64,000 nt of DNA, from assembly GCF_900114035.1 (NCBI RefSeq), contig NZ_FORP01000002.1, positions 434,001-498,000 of the forward strand, written 5' to 3'. Shown here one piece after another: positions 16,672-25,190 of this stretch. Each line of letters starts with the position of its first letter. The first letter of the stretch is position 1. This DNA is from Amycolatopsis sacchari. GTDB taxonomy: Bacteria > Actinomycetota > Actinomycetes > Mycobacteriales > Pseudonocardiaceae. Position numbers and translations under genes: made by a program. The notes below the pieces were generated by a model. The model had not been told where the DNA came from. It did no database searches and worked only from the letters and a program-made list of their open reading frames with translations.

Positions 16672-17516
16672 ATGTCCGTTGTGTCCCCCACTTTCGTGTT
16701 CGTCCACGGCTCCAACGGCAACTCCCTCGGCTGGGCCCCGCTCCAGCGCGAACTGGCACTGCGCGGGCACCGCTCGCTCGCCGTCGACCTGCCGGGGCAC
16801 GGGTTCGGCACCACGTTCCCCGCGCGTACCAGGCGCCGCAGGACCAGGCCGAGCTGAGCAAGACACCCTCCCGGCTGGCCGGCGTCACGTCGGAGGACAA
16901 CATCGCCCACGTCGTCGACGTCCTGCGCCGGGTGCGCGAACACGGGCCCGCGATCCTCGTCGGGCACAGCCGGGGCGGCTTCACGGTCACCGGCGTCGGC
17001 AACGCGGCACCGGACCTGGTCGACCGCCTCGTCTACATCTCCGCGTGGTGCTGCGTCGACGCGACGCCCGCCGAGTACATGACCGGCCCCGAGTACGCGA
17101 CCAGCGCCCTGCACGAAACCGCGGGCGTGCTCGCGGCCGACCCGGCGGAACTGGGCGCGCTGCGGATGAACTGGCGCACCGCCGACCCGGAACTGCTGAC
17201 AGCGCTGAAGAACGCCGTGCTCGCCGACGGCACCGAAGACGAGTTCCTGGCGTACCTCAACACGCTGGAGCCCGACGAAATCCTCGACAGCAGCCACAGC
17301 CAGGCGCGCGCCGAGACGTGGGGCGCCATCCTCCGCACCTACGTCCGGCTCGCCCAGGACCGGTCGATCCCGTTGGCACTGCAGGACCGCTTCATCCGCG
17401 AGGCCGACGCGCTCACCCCCGCGAACCCCTTCACCGTGGAAACACTGGAAAGCAGCCACGCGGGCTTCCTCGTGCACCCCGGCGAGGCGGCGGAGCTGCT
17501 CGCCGGAATGGTCTAG
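16672..17516 (+). pseudogene. alpha/beta hydrolase with single-base frameshift
   Basis: Two adjoining reading frames together make one AB-hydrolase of about 280 residues. Frame one (16672 to about 16835) gives FVFVHGSNGNSLGW and AVDLPGHGFGTTFP. From about 16836 homology continues in another frame as AYQAPQDQAELS, then LVGHSRGG (nucleophile Ser) and SSHAGFLVHP (His). One extra C in the run at 16830-16833 would restore the frame and read FPRAYQ. This is either a true recent inactivation or a sequence error in a C run. The start may be ATG 16672 or GTG 16681. Confidence 0.85.
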
Positions 17517-18481
17517 GCCAACCGGAGCAGTGCTTCCGCGTTGCCGTGGGCGATGCGCCTGCGGTCGGCCGCTGACAGGGGCAGCGATTCGAGGAACTGC
17601 CGCGCCTGCGTCATCGGCTGGTACGGGTGGTCCGCGGAGAACATGATCCGCTCGACACCGACCTGGGTCAGCAGGTTGGTGAAGTTGGGCTCGTAGTTGA
17701 AGCCGCTGAACGTGTAGTGCACGTTCTCCCGCAGGTACGCCCCGACCGGGCGGTCCAGCCCCGTGGGCGGCGAGATCTCGTGGCTGCCGAACACCTCCTC
17801 CAGCCTCGGCAGCATGAACGACAGCCCCTCGCCCATGTGCCCGATCACCAGCTGCAGCCGCGGGTACCGGTCGAACACGCCGCCCAGCACCATGCGCAGC
17901 ACGTGGGTGGCGGTCTCGATGTGCCAGCCCCAGCCCGCCGCGGCGAGAGCGAAGGACACCCGCTCCGAGAAGTTCCCCGTGTAGCTCGCTTCGACGACCG
18001 GTCCGGGCGGCGGTGTCGGGTGCAGGTAGACCGGCACGCCCAGTTCCTCGGCCTTTCCCAGCACGGGCGCGAAGAACTCGTCGTCCAGGTACCGGCCGCG
18101 GATGTGCCCGTTGACGACCGCGCCGACGAAACCGTGCGTCTCGACCATTCGGGACAGTTCGTCCGCCGCGGCCGCCGGATCCGCCATCGGGAGCGCGGCG
18201 AAACCGGCGAACCGGTCCGGGTGGCGGCGCACCGCTTCCGCGAGTTCGTCGTTCGTCGTGCGGGCCCAGTCCCGCGCGTCGTCCGCGTCGAGTTGTTCCG
18301 TGCCGGGCGCGGTCAGGGACAGGACCTGGACGTCTATCCCGGCCTCGTCCATCTCCGCGAGCCTCAGCTCGTCCAGGTCGCACAACCGGTTGAGGAAATC
18401 CCCTTGCCCGACAACGTGCCTGGCCGGCCCTTCGGCGAAGGCACGGGTGGCGAAGTGTTCCTCCAGCGTGATCGTCCGCAT
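17513..18481 (-). CDS. ACMSD-type amidohydrolase (gamma-resorcylate decarboxylase-like)
   Basis: A 322-residue amidohydrolase-2 family protein whose members are mostly non-oxidative decarboxylases or hydratases of aromatic or ring-cleaved acids. Metal ligands match those of gamma-resorcylate decarboxylase: E7-x-H9 (LEEHF), H154 (YLHP), H215 (IGHMGEG) and D284 (FSADHPY). Last gene of the UGSC-headed operon, 25 bp after the SDR. The exact substrate cannot be told; a dihydroxybenzoate-type or ring-fission carboxylate is likely. Confidence 0.86.
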   Translation of the reverse strand: MRTITLEEHFATRAFAEGPARHVVGQGDFLNRLCDLDELRLAEMDEAGIDVQVLSLTAPGTEQLDADDARDWARTTNDELAEAVRRHPDRFAGFAALPMADPAAAADELSRMVETHGFVGAVVNGHIRGRYLDDEFFAPVLGKAEELGVPVYLHPTPPPGPVVEASYTGNFSERVSFALAAAGWGWHIETATHVLRMVLGGVFDRYPRLQLVIGHMGEGLSFMLPRLEEVFGSHEISPPTGLDRPVGAYLRENVHYTFSGFNYEPNFTNLLTQVGVERIMFSADHPYQPMTQARQFLESLPLSAADRRRIAHGNAEALLRLA

Positions 18482-18506
18482 GCCCCCATTGTGCTCCCGA
18501 AAACGA

Positions 18507-19337
18507 TCACGGGCGCTTCAGCGGGAACGGCGTCAGCCCACCTCCGTCGAGCACGAGCGTTTGCGCCGTGACATAACCGGCGTCTTCGGACGCCAGGTAC
18601 CGCACCGCGGCCGCGACGTCCTCCGGCTGCCCCACGCGACCGACCGGGATCGCCCGGCCCCGCTGCGCCAGCACCTCCCCCTCGTCCAACGCGGGATCGG
18701 GGTTGAGCACCGCACGGCTCGTGCCGACCAGCCCGGGGCAGATCGCGTTCACCGTGACGCCCCAAGGCGCCACGTCCATCGCGAGCGCCCGCGTCAGCCC
18801 GATCACCCCGGCCTTCGACGCCGAGTAGGCGGTCGACGACGGCGCCGCCGACAACCCCGCCATGGACGCGATGTTGACGATCCGGCCCCACCGCTGCGCC
18901 CGCATCACGGGCACGGCGAACCGCGACATGAGGAACGTGCCACGCAAGTTGACGCGGATGACCTGGTCGAACACGTCCAGCGGGACCTCTTCGACGTCCT
19001 GCCGGTCCGGTCCCTGCGGGGCCGCGGCGTTGTTGACCAGCACGTCGAGCCGCCCGTGCCGCTCGACGACCTCGCCGATCATCCGGCGCGCGTCGTCCTC
19101 GTCGCCGATGTCGCCGGTGACCGCGGACGCCGTCCCGCCCTCCGCGGTGATCTCCGCGACGAGCGACTCGATGGTCCAGTCGTCGTGGCGGCCCAGGCGT
19201 TCCTGCCGCAGGTTCGGGACGCCGCCGGGCACGCGGTCGGACACCACGACGGCCGTCTTCTCCGCCGCCAGCGCCCGCGCGATCGCCTGCCCCATGCCGT
19301 CGCGTTTGCCGCAGCCGGTGACGAGTGCGACCTTCAT
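18507..19337 (-). CDS. short-chain dehydrogenase/reductase
   Basis: A 276-residue classical SDR. The cofactor motif is TGCGKRDGMGQA near the N terminus (an elongated glycine-rich loop), NNAAA follows at about residue 106, and the catalytic S-Y-K set is intact (IASMAGL, AYSASKAG). An acidic residue at the end of strand 2 (VVSDR) suggests NAD preference. It overlaps the upstream 76-residue ORF by 4 bp and belongs to the UGSC-headed operon. Confidence 0.9.
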   Translation of the reverse strand: MKVALVTGCGKRDGMGQAIARALAAEKTAVVVSDRVPGGVPNLRQERLGRHDDWTIESLVAEITAEGGTASAVTGDIGDEDDARRMIGEVVERHGRLDVLVNNAAAPQGPDRQDVEEVPLDVFDQVIRVNLRGTFLMSRFAVPVMRAQRWGRIVNIASMAGLSAAPSSTAYSASKAGVIGLTRALAMDVAPWGVTVNAICPGLVGTSRAVLNPDPALDEGEVLAQRGRAIPVGRVGQPEDVAAAVRYLASEDAGYVTAQTLVLDGGGLTPFPLKRP

Positions 19338-19564
19338 TCGGCGTCGCCCGGGTACGTCAGGTCGATGGACTGCTCGGGCACGCCGAGCGATTTGTGCAGG
19401 ATGCCGCGCAGGACCGGTTCCGGCGCGAGGCAGTCCGCGCAGGCGTCCGGATCGGCGACGGAGATCCGGACGTCCACCCGCCCGCCGCGTTCGGCGACGT
19501 CGAGCGCGTACCCGTCGGCGGCGAGCGTGTCCCGCATCGCCTTGAGCCCGTTCTGGTCGATCAT
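19334..19564 (-). CDS. small CxxC protein in UGSC operon
   Basis: A 76-residue protein I do not recognise with certainty. It contains one CxxC motif (C42, C45: ACADCLAPEPVL) followed by a hydrophobic helix and an acidic end, weakly reminiscent of NifU C-terminal-like folds. ATGA overlaps on both sides (upstream gene stop at 19561, downstream SDR start at 19337) make it very likely to be translated and functionally tied to its neighbours. Possible thiol or metal handling partner of the UGSC protein; that role is inference. Confidence 0.75.
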   Translation of the reverse strand: MIDQNGLKAMRDTLAADGYALDVAERGGRVDVRISVADPDACADCLAPEPVLRGILHKSLGVPEQSIDLTYPGDAE

Positions 19565-20604
19565 GCCTTTCCTCCCACCGGAACCGCTTTCCCGCGCCAG
19601 GCCCCGAAGACCCGCACGACCATCGACATCGCCGCGTTGCGCGCCCCGGCCACCACGACCGGCAGCTGGTCCGGGCTCGACATGAACCGCTCGAACTCCT
19701 CGTCGGTGCCGTCGTCCTCGGCCGCGTGACGCACCCAGTTGTCCGTCAGCCCGTTCTTGCCCACGCGCCGCAGGTCGCCGCGCCTGCGGCCGACGTGCTC
19801 GACGAGCCACGCCTTGACGTCCGCCTTGCTCATCCCGTCCTTGGCGAACATCTGCGCGTGCTCGGGGCTGAGCACCAGCCCGCACGGTGCTTCGCGGAAG
19901 ATCACCGCACCCGTGCGCGCCATGGTGTCGGCGATGTCCGCCAGCACCTGCTCCGGGTCCTGCGTGTGCCGGTTGTCGACGTACTCACACGTCCGGAGCA
20001 ACGTCGCCGACACGGCGCTGACGTCCTCGCCGAGCCCGCACTCCACCGAAAGCGGTTCCCACGGGCTTTCCTCCTCGTTCTCGGCGAGGCAGATCGACCA
20101 CCGGCCGGGCAGGCCCTGCGTCGCCTGCTCAAGCACGTGCGGCCGGACGCCGAAGGCGTTGCGCACGATGAGCCCGATCGCTCTCGCCACTGTCGCGTTA
20201 GGACGGAAGCCGGGGCCGAACACCCCGCCGGTGCTGTTGAAACCCAGCCGCTGCCGCACGGGACCGTTGACGACGATCAACGGCGCCGGACCGCTCGTGC
20301 TCTGCCAGCCGCCGCCCGCCGCGGCCCGGTCGGCCATGACCGCCTCGAACGCGGCGAGCACGACCGGGAAGTACTCGGGCTTGCAGCCGGCCATCGCGGC
20401 GTTGATCGCGGCCAGTTCCACCGTGCAGTCGCGGCCAAGCTGGGCGAGGCTGCCGAGGACCTCGTCCGGCGCGCGGTCGGTCTCCGCGAGGAACTTGTCG
20501 ACAAGTGGCTGCGAGGCGGGGACCAGCGGCAGCCCGTCGCTCCAGTCCTGCTCGTAGCAGTACTCGATGGCCGCCTGCGCGACGTCGGGATCGGGCGCCG
20601 TCAT
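19561..20604 (-). CDS. conserved partner of UGSC-family protein, unknown function
   Basis: A 347-residue soluble protein without a function I can assign. It starts with a segment resembling YCYEQDWSDGLPLVPAS, has a glycine- and asparagine-rich centre (VNGPVRQRLGFNSTGGVFG, near residue 110) and several conserved-looking Cys (YCYEQ, MAGCKPEYFP, APCGLVLSPEHA). Its ATG overlaps the UGSC gene stop, so stoichiometric production is expected. The association suggests the two proteins act as a complex on one substrate (inference). Confidence 0.78.
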   Translation of the reverse strand: MTAPDPDVAQAAIEYCYEQDWSDGLPLVPASQPLVDKFLAETDRAPDEVLGSLAQLGRDCTVELAAINAAMAGCKPEYFPVVLAAFEAVMADRAAAGGGWQSTSGPAPLIVVNGPVRQRLGFNSTGGVFGPGFRPNATVARAIGLIVRNAFGVRPHVLEQATQGLPGRWSICLAENEEESPWEPLSVECGLGEDVSAVSATLLRTCEYVDNRHTQDPEQVLADIADTMARTGAVIFREAPCGLVLSPEHAQMFAKDGMSKADVKAWLVEHVGRRRGDLRRVGKNGLTDNWVRHAAEDDGTDEEFERFMSSPDQLPVVVAGARNAAMSMVVRVFGAWRGKAVPVGGKA

Positions 20605-21140
20605 GACGCTTCCGTCAGGATCGCCACGATCTCCGGCAGCACCTCTTCGGCGCGTTTGCGCACTTCGTCCGGGTTCAGCACCGCGACCGGGTGCGCGGTC
20701 TTCGCGTAGTGGTAGCCCTTGGCGCCCCGCAGGTCCGCCATCGCATCGGCGGTGACGACGAACGCGTCGCTGCAGATGACCGCCGCCGGGATGCCACGGC
20801 GTTCGAGCGCGACGCCGTCCGCCACGGCCGAAGCGCTGCACGACCCGCAGTCGCCGACGCCCGTGATCACGGCGTCGCAGGTCTCGGCGAGTTCCGACAG
20901 CTGTTCCTCGGGCAGCGGCAGGGCGAACGCGGTCTTGACGCTCGGCCGCACGGCCTCGACGCCGTACCGCTCCTGCAGCAGCTTCCCCAGCTCGTCGAGG
21001 AACAGCGCCGCGTTCTGCTTGGTGTTGGACAGCAGCCCGACCGTCGCCCCGGCCAGCCGCGCGCGCCGGGGTGTCAGCACGGCCGCGCCCTCCGACACGG
21101 CGCGGCGCCCGCCGGTCGGATCCAGGATCGTGTTGGCCAT
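20601..21140 (-). CDS. UGSC-family protein (Cys form)
   Basis: A 179-residue protein with the diagnostic CGSC motif at C98-G-S-C101 in the context VGDCGSCSASA. In this family the first position is selenocysteine in some bacteria and cysteine in others; here it is a normal TGC Cys codon. The N-terminal part (ATVGLLSNTKQNAALFLDEL) and the closing VLNPDEVRKRAEEVLPEIV helix fit the family. First gene of a five-gene operon with overlapping start/stop codons. The motif suggests thiol-based redox or nucleophilic chemistry; the reaction is unknown. Confidence 0.85.
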   Translation of the reverse strand: MANTILDPTGGRRAVSEGAAVLTPRRARLAGATVGLLSNTKQNAALFLDELGKLLQERYGVEAVRPSVKTAFALPLPEEQLSELAETCDAVITGVGDCGSCSASAVADGVALERRGIPAAVICSDAFVVTADAMADLRGAKGYHYAKTAHPVAVLNPDEVRKRAEEVLPEIVAILTEAS

Positions 21141-21242
21141 GCCTGGAATCGTCGGCCGCCCGCGCGGGGGAACCAAGAGCGTTTTCGCCTGGCGCAAGCA
21201 CTGTTACCAGCGCGGCCGCCGGGATCCTGGGAAACTGGGTGC

Positions 21243-21635
21243 ATGGCGAATGATCGCAACGTGCTCGGCGGGGAACTGGAGCCGTGTGGCAGCGACCCCG
21301 TCACCGGGTTCTACCGCGAGGGCTGCTGCACCACCGGCCCCGACGATCTCGGCAACCACACCGTCTGCGCGGTCGTCACCAAGGAGTTCCTCGAGTACTC
21401 GCTGAAGGTCGGCAACGACCTGCTGACCCCGCGCCCGGAGTACGACTTCCCCGGGCTGCAGGCCGGGGACCGCTGGTGCATCGTCGCGGCGCGCTGGCAG
21501 GAGGCCTACGAGGCGGGCGTCGCCCCGCCGGTCGCGCTCGCCTCGACCCACGAGCGGGCGCTGGAGGTCGTGGACCTGGACGCGTTGCGGGAGCACGCGG
21601 CGGACGTGCCCGCGGACCCTAGCTCGCTGCTCTGA
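21243..21635 (+). CDS. DUF2237 family protein
   Basis: A 130-residue cytosolic protein matching DUF2237 over its whole length: NVLGGELEPCGSDPVTGFYREGCCTTGPDDLGNHTVC near the start and GDRWCIVAARWQEAYEAGVAPPV in the middle. The family is small and of unknown function, with several conserved Cys. ATG at 21243. Its last 17 bp overlap the 3' end of a convergent membrane-protein gene. Confidence 0.88.
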   Translation: MANDRNVLGGELEPCGSDPVTGFYREGCCTTGPDDLGNHTVCAVVTKEFLEYSLKVGNDLLTPRPEYDFPGLQAGDRWCIVAARWQEAYEAGVAPPVALASTHERALEVVDLDALREHAADVPADPSSLL

Positions 21636-22221
21636 CGCGTGAGCGGGTGAACCGCACGGTCGCGGTCACCAGCGCGACGGCACCGAGGATCGCGACCAGC
21701 TCGAAGTACAGGTTGTGCCTGCTCGCGAAGTCGGGTTCGAGGAGGCCGCCGGGATCGTCGAGCACGGCGACCCGCGCGCCCTCCTCCTGGCGGTCCGTGG
21801 AGTCGGTGCGGAGGGTGAACGTGCCGCCGCTGGGGCAGTTCAGGGTGTGCACGAAGCCGTAGTGGCGGTAGCGGGAGCTGGTGTCGACCTCCTCGCGGTG
21901 CACCACGTCGCACGTCTCCGCCGTGCCGAACACGTGGAGCGCGAGGCCCCGGCCACCGACGGTGAGCGCGGCGAACAGCAGGGCGCCGGACAGCAGCGCG
22001 GCGATCAGCGCCCACCACGGACCGCCCGCGTACCGCACCATGCCGAGCCCGAACGCCGCCACCCCGGCGATGCCGAGGACCAGTGCGGCGAGGCTGCTGT
22101 GCGGCGGCAGCACGAACACCAGCGCGGCCACGACGACCGCCACCAGCCCGGCCGGGGCGACCACGCGCCCGGTCCGGATCCCGAGTCTTCGAGCCAGTTC
22201 ACCCGCTGGAGTGCCTGCCAT
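21619..22221 (-). CDS. membrane protein of unknown function
   Basis: A 200-residue protein with three N-terminal hydrophobic segments (about residues 22-40, 43-62 and 68-88), an extracytoplasmic stretch of about 75 residues with two Cys (ETCDVVHRE and TLNCPSGG, likely a disulfide), and a final transmembrane helix near residue 175. No family recognised. It converges with DUF2237. Confidence 0.75.
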   Translation of the reverse strand: MAGTPAGELARRLGIRTGRVVAPAGLVAVVVAALVFVLPPHSSLAALVLGIAGVAAFGLGMVRYAGGPWWALIAALLSGALLFAALTVGGRGLALHVFGTAETCDVVHREEVDTSSRYRHYGFVHTLNCPSGGTFTLRTDSTDRQEEGARVAVLDDPGGLLEPDFASRHNLYFELVAILGAVALVTATVRFTRSRVRAAS

Positions 22222-22264
22222 CGCGTAACTCTAGCTACCGGATCCGCCCTTGTATTGTGACCGC

Positions 22265-23308
22265 GTGCACGAAGCCGGCTACTACGAGCTGCTCGGGGTG
22301 GACAGGTCCGCCTCCGTGGCCGAGATCAAGTCGGCGTACCGCGCGAAGGCCCGCGCCAGCCACCCCGACGCGGGCGGTTCGCCCGCGGAGTTCCACCGGC
22401 TCCGGCAGGCCTACGAGACCCTGAGCGACCCGCGTCGCCGGGCGGACTACGACCGGGGGCTGGCACCCGCGCCGGTGCGGGTCCGGCGGCGGCCACGCGA
22501 CTTCGGCGAGGACCCGTCGTTCGTCGCGACGATCCCCCCGCTCGACCCGGAGTCGCTGCCGTGGTGGCACCGGGGCGGCGAGTGCGCGTCGCCCGCGACC
22601 CCCGAGCGTCCCGGCCACGCCCCCGCCGCGATCCTGCTCGGCTGGCTGTTGCTGGTGGTGCTGCCCCTGCTGGCGGGCCCGTTGTTGCTGACGATCTGGC
22701 TCCTGCTGGCGACGGCGGTGGCAATCTGGCTCGTGCGGCGGCACCTGCTGCTCCGGCAGGCACGTGAGCGCTTCGCGAGCGAGTTCGGCCGGACGGTCGT
22801 GTTCGGCAGGCCCGGTGCCGACGCCGACCAGTGGGGTGAGCGGCTGACGGCGGAACTGCTGGAGCGCTACCTGACCCGGCTGCCGTCCGTGCGGATCTTC
22901 CACGGGCTGGCGTGGCCGGGTTCGGTGTTCGCCGACGTCGACCACGCCGTGCTGGCCGGGCGGCGGCTGGTGCTGATCGAGTCGAAGACGTGGCTGCCGG
23001 GGCACTACGCGGCCGACGAGGACGGCACCCTCTGGCGCGACGACCGCCTCTTCCGCGGCGGCGCGACGCGGCTGCCGGCGGCGATCGAGGCGTACCGGGA
23101 GCTGTTGCCGGGCGTGGAGATCCGCGGCGCGCTGGTCGTGTACCCCAGCCGTGCCGGCGAGATCACCACGGAAGAGGACTTCGAGGTGCCGGCCCCGCCG
23201 ATGACGCCCGAGCAGTTCGTCGAGGAGATCGGCGGCTGGCTGGCCGCCCAACCGTCCACTGTGGACGTGGAGGTGCTGCGGACCGTGCGGCGCCAGGTGG
23301 TGGGTTAG
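22265..23308 (+). CDS. J-domain / transmembrane / NERD-domain fusion protein
   Basis: A 347-residue protein joining three modules. Residues 5-65 are a DnaJ J-domain with HPD at 33-35 (YYELLGVDRSAS, RQAYETLSDPRRRADYD). Residues about 120-160 form one or two membrane helices. Residues about 185-310 match the NERD nuclease-related domain (QWGERLTAELLERYL, FADVDHAVLAGRRLVLIESKTW, holding the D...E-x-K catalytic pattern). The GTG at 22265 lies close to a TATTGT box and gives a standard J-domain start. The fusion suggests a chaperone-recruiting membrane nuclease; role unknown. Confidence 0.87.
   Translation: MHEAGYYELLGVDRSASVAEIKSAYRAKARASHPDAGGSPAEFHRLRQAYETLSDPRRRADYDRGLAPAPVRVRRRPRDFGEDPSFVATIPPLDPESLPWWHRGGECASPATPERPGHAPAAILLGWLLLVVLPLLAGPLLLTIWLLLATAVAIWLVRRHLLLRQARERFASEFGRTVVFGRPGADADQWGERLTAELLERYLTRLPSVRIFHGLAWPGSVFADVDHAVLAGRRLVLIESKTWLPGHYAADEDGTLWRDDRLFRGGATRLPAAIEAYRELLPGVEIRGALVVYPSRAGEITTEEDFEVPAPPMTPEQFVEEIGGWLAAQPSTVDVEVLRTVRRQVVG
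23255..23265. repeat. TCCACTGTGGA dyad, copy 1
   Basis: Perfect inverted repeat TCCAC-W-GTGGA inside the 3' end of the J-domain/NERD gene. Other exact copies are at 31260, 45167 and 53203, with near-copies at 50439 and 56852. Confidence 0.6.
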
Positions 23309-23913
23309 CCGACGGTGCCGTACTCCGGCTCACCGGCCGTCTCGTACGCCAGGTGCAGCACCCCGTTGGGGTAGCTGACGGATTCGACCAGCCGCAGCGC
23401 GGTGGGCGGGACCCCCTCGCCGAACACCTTCTTGCCGGTGCCGAGCACGATCGGGTCCACCCACAGGTCCAGCCGGTCGACGAGGCCGAAGCGCAGCAGC
23501 GACTGCACGAGGTTGAGGCTGCCGATGACGTGCACCTCCTCGTACCGGTCCTTCAGCGCGGCCACGCTCTCCTCGAGGGGCTGACCGAGGACGGTCGAGC
23601 CCTGCCAGGACAGGGGCTCGGTGAGCGTGCGGGTCGCCACGTACTTGGGAACATCGTTGAGTACCGCGGTGAAGGGCATCTCCTCGGGCGCGTTGGGCCA
23701 GAAGGCGGCGAACACGTCGTAGGTCCGGCGGCCGAGCAGCAGGGCATCCATCGACTGGGCTCCCTCGAGCATGACCTTGCTCGCCTCGAGGTCGAGGAAC
23801 GGCGCGTGCCACCCGCCGTAGCGGAAGCCGCCGTCGGTGTCCTCGTCGGGCTGTCCCCCCGACTGCGCCACGCCGTCCAGGGTCATGAACTCGGCCACGA
23901 TCAGCTTGCCCAC
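23305..23913 (-). CDS. dihydrofolate reductase-family protein (RibD C-terminal-like)
   Basis: A 202-residue protein of the RibD_C/DHFR-like superfamily, which bind NADPH. The start KLIVAEFMTLDGVAQ, the ALLLGRRTYDVFAAFWP motif and the HVIGSLNLVQSLLRFGLVDRLDLWVDPIVLGTGKKVF segment are typical of the YwjB/YyaP group found across actinobacteria. It is probably a monofunctional reductase of unknown substrate and is not the essential FolA. It overlaps the convergent J-NERD gene by 4 bp. Confidence 0.87.
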   Translation of the reverse strand: MGKLIVAEFMTLDGVAQSGGQPDEDTDGGFRYGGWHAPFLDLEASKVMLEGAQSMDALLLGRRTYDVFAAFWPNAPEEMPFTAVLNDVPKYVATRTLTEPLSWQGSTVLGQPLEESVAALKDRYEEVHVIGSLNLVQSLLRFGLVDRLDLWVDPIVLGTGKKVFGEGVPPTALRLVESVSYPNGVLHLAYETAGEPEYGTVG

Positions 23914-23979
23914 GGTCGCTTCCTCTCCTCGGTGTGCCTGTCCGCCAGTACGGACCCGGAGGAGACCGGGAACTCATCG

Positions 23980-24500
23980 CCGCGGGCGATTTCCCGCAAG
24001 ACCTGGTTGGAGCGGACTACGCCGGAGATCCTGTCCCGCTGCGGCGGGCCGACCGGCATCCGCAAGGTCACCGCCATCGCCACCGGCACGGCAAAAGACT
24101 GGTCGCCGACATCTGGACCGCACTGGACGAGCAGACCGCCAGCGTCCCGGACACCACCGGCGCCGACGCCGTCCTGCCCCGACTCGCCGACAGCCTGAAA
24201 ACCGCGTATCAGCAACGCAGCCAGGTGACCACGGAGGTGGAGGAGATACTCGATGCGCACACTCGCGCCGGGTCCTGACCTAGATGCCCGGCAAGGGCGT
24301 CAGGACGCCGCCCGCACCCTGCTCGAGACCCGGCGACGCCTCCCACATCCGCCTCGCCCGCCGCTGCGACGTCGTTTACGCCAGCCCCCACTCCGCAAGC
24401 CAGCTCCGACGTCGGCGCGGTATCGCCTCCGGCCTGGCTCGACCGAGCAACCCCCGCACTCTGCGCCGACGCTTCGCCTTACGACTTGAAATCAGCCACC
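23980..24500 (+). pseudogene. decayed IS110-family transposase remnant
   Basis: Fragments of an IS110-type transposase appear in different frames: LERTTPEILSRCGGPTGIRKV (about 24000-24065), LVADIWTALDEQTASVPDTT followed by LPRLADSLKTAYQQR (about 24095-24215), then MPGKGVRT (24283, compare the MPGIGVRTA motif) and HIRLARRCDVVYA (about 24343-24380). The order matches the family's C-terminal half, but frames are broken several times and large pieces are missing. No terminal repeats are visible. This relic fills the 600-bp stretch between the DHFR-like and GntR genes. Confidence 0.72.
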
Positions 24501-24519
24501 CACCCCGCCCCTCATCGCG

Positions 24520-24789
24520 TCAAGCCGCGCTCCACAGGCATATCGGTGGCTCACGGTCCCGCTTCGCGACGTACGTGCCCTTCGACTTGATCGTGACCAC
24601 GAGGCCGCGCTCCCGCAGGAGGCGCGTCGCGTGGCGGGCCGTGCCCAGTGAGACGCCGTACTCGCGGGCGAGCTGGGCTTCGGCGGGCAGCGTCGTGTTC
24701 GGGGGCAGCTCTCCGGAGAGGATGCGCGCCGCGAGCTCCGCCGCGACGGCTTCGTACAGGTACCCCGGTGTGGTGCGTTCATGATCCAT
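24520..24789 (-). CDS. short GntR-family regulator, DNA-binding domain only
   Basis: An 89-residue protein made almost entirely of a GntR winged helix (ELAARILSGELPPNTTLPAEAQLAREYGVSLGTARHATRLLRERGLV, residues about 17-67) with no effector domain. Either a mini-regulator or the surviving 5' part of a longer gene truncated by the neighbouring IS110 relic. The ATG at 24789 opens an AT-richer spacer shared with the divergent XRE gene. Confidence 0.78.
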   Translation of the reverse strand: MDHERTTPGYLYEAVAAELAARILSGELPPNTTLPAEAQLAREYGVSLGTARHATRLLRERGLVVTIKSKGTYVAKRDREPPICLWSAA

Positions 24790-24853
24790 GCGACAAAAAG
24801 TACCATAAGAAGAACAAGCTGTCCTGCGAAACGCCGGGACTAAGCTTCTCCCG

Positions 24854-25138
24854 ATGGCTGAGAAGGAACCGGACGAGTCGCTCGACGACCGCCTGCGCGC
24901 GCTCGCGACGCGGGTACGCAGGGCACGCCGCGATCTCGACCTCAGCCAGGAGGACCTCGCCGACCGCGCGGGCGTGTCCCGCTCGGTCGTGGCGGAGCTG
25001 GAGCGCTCACGGCTGGACCAGCCGAAGAGCAAGGAGGACCCGCGCCAGCGCCCGCCGCGCAACATCACGCTCGACAGCCTCTTCCGGATGGCCGACGCGC
25101 TCGGCATCCACCCCGCGGACCTGCTCGACGACCGCTGA
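24854..25138 (+). CDS. XRE-family small transcriptional regulator
   Basis: A 94-residue helix-turn-helix protein: ALATRVRRARRDLDLSQEDL then ADRAGVSRSVVAELERSRLD and LDSLFRMADALGIHPADLL, the full lambda-repressor-like five-helix domain with a short loop insertion between recognition helix and helix 4. No sensor domain is present. It is divergent from the mini-GntR. Target unknown. Confidence 0.87.
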   Translation: MAEKEPDESLDDRLRALATRVRRARRDLDLSQEDLADRAGVSRSVVAELERSRLDQPKSKEDPRQRPPRNITLDSLFRMADALGIHPADLLDDR

Positions 25139-25190
25139 CGTGGAGTCCCTCACTCCGGCGGGGCCCCGGGCCGCACCGGCGTGGTAGTCA

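Noticed and set aside
20495-20504. TTGTCGACAA, the core of the GntR-type dyad
   Set aside because: It lies deep inside the coding sequence of the UGSC partner, is flanked by C and G instead of A and T, and has no promoter around it. Probably a chance SalI-containing palindrome.
23934-24278. A 114-codon hypothetical gene
   Set aside because: Its C-terminal half matches an internal piece of an IS110 transposase and its N-terminal half is out of frame with the homology. Treated as part of the relic.
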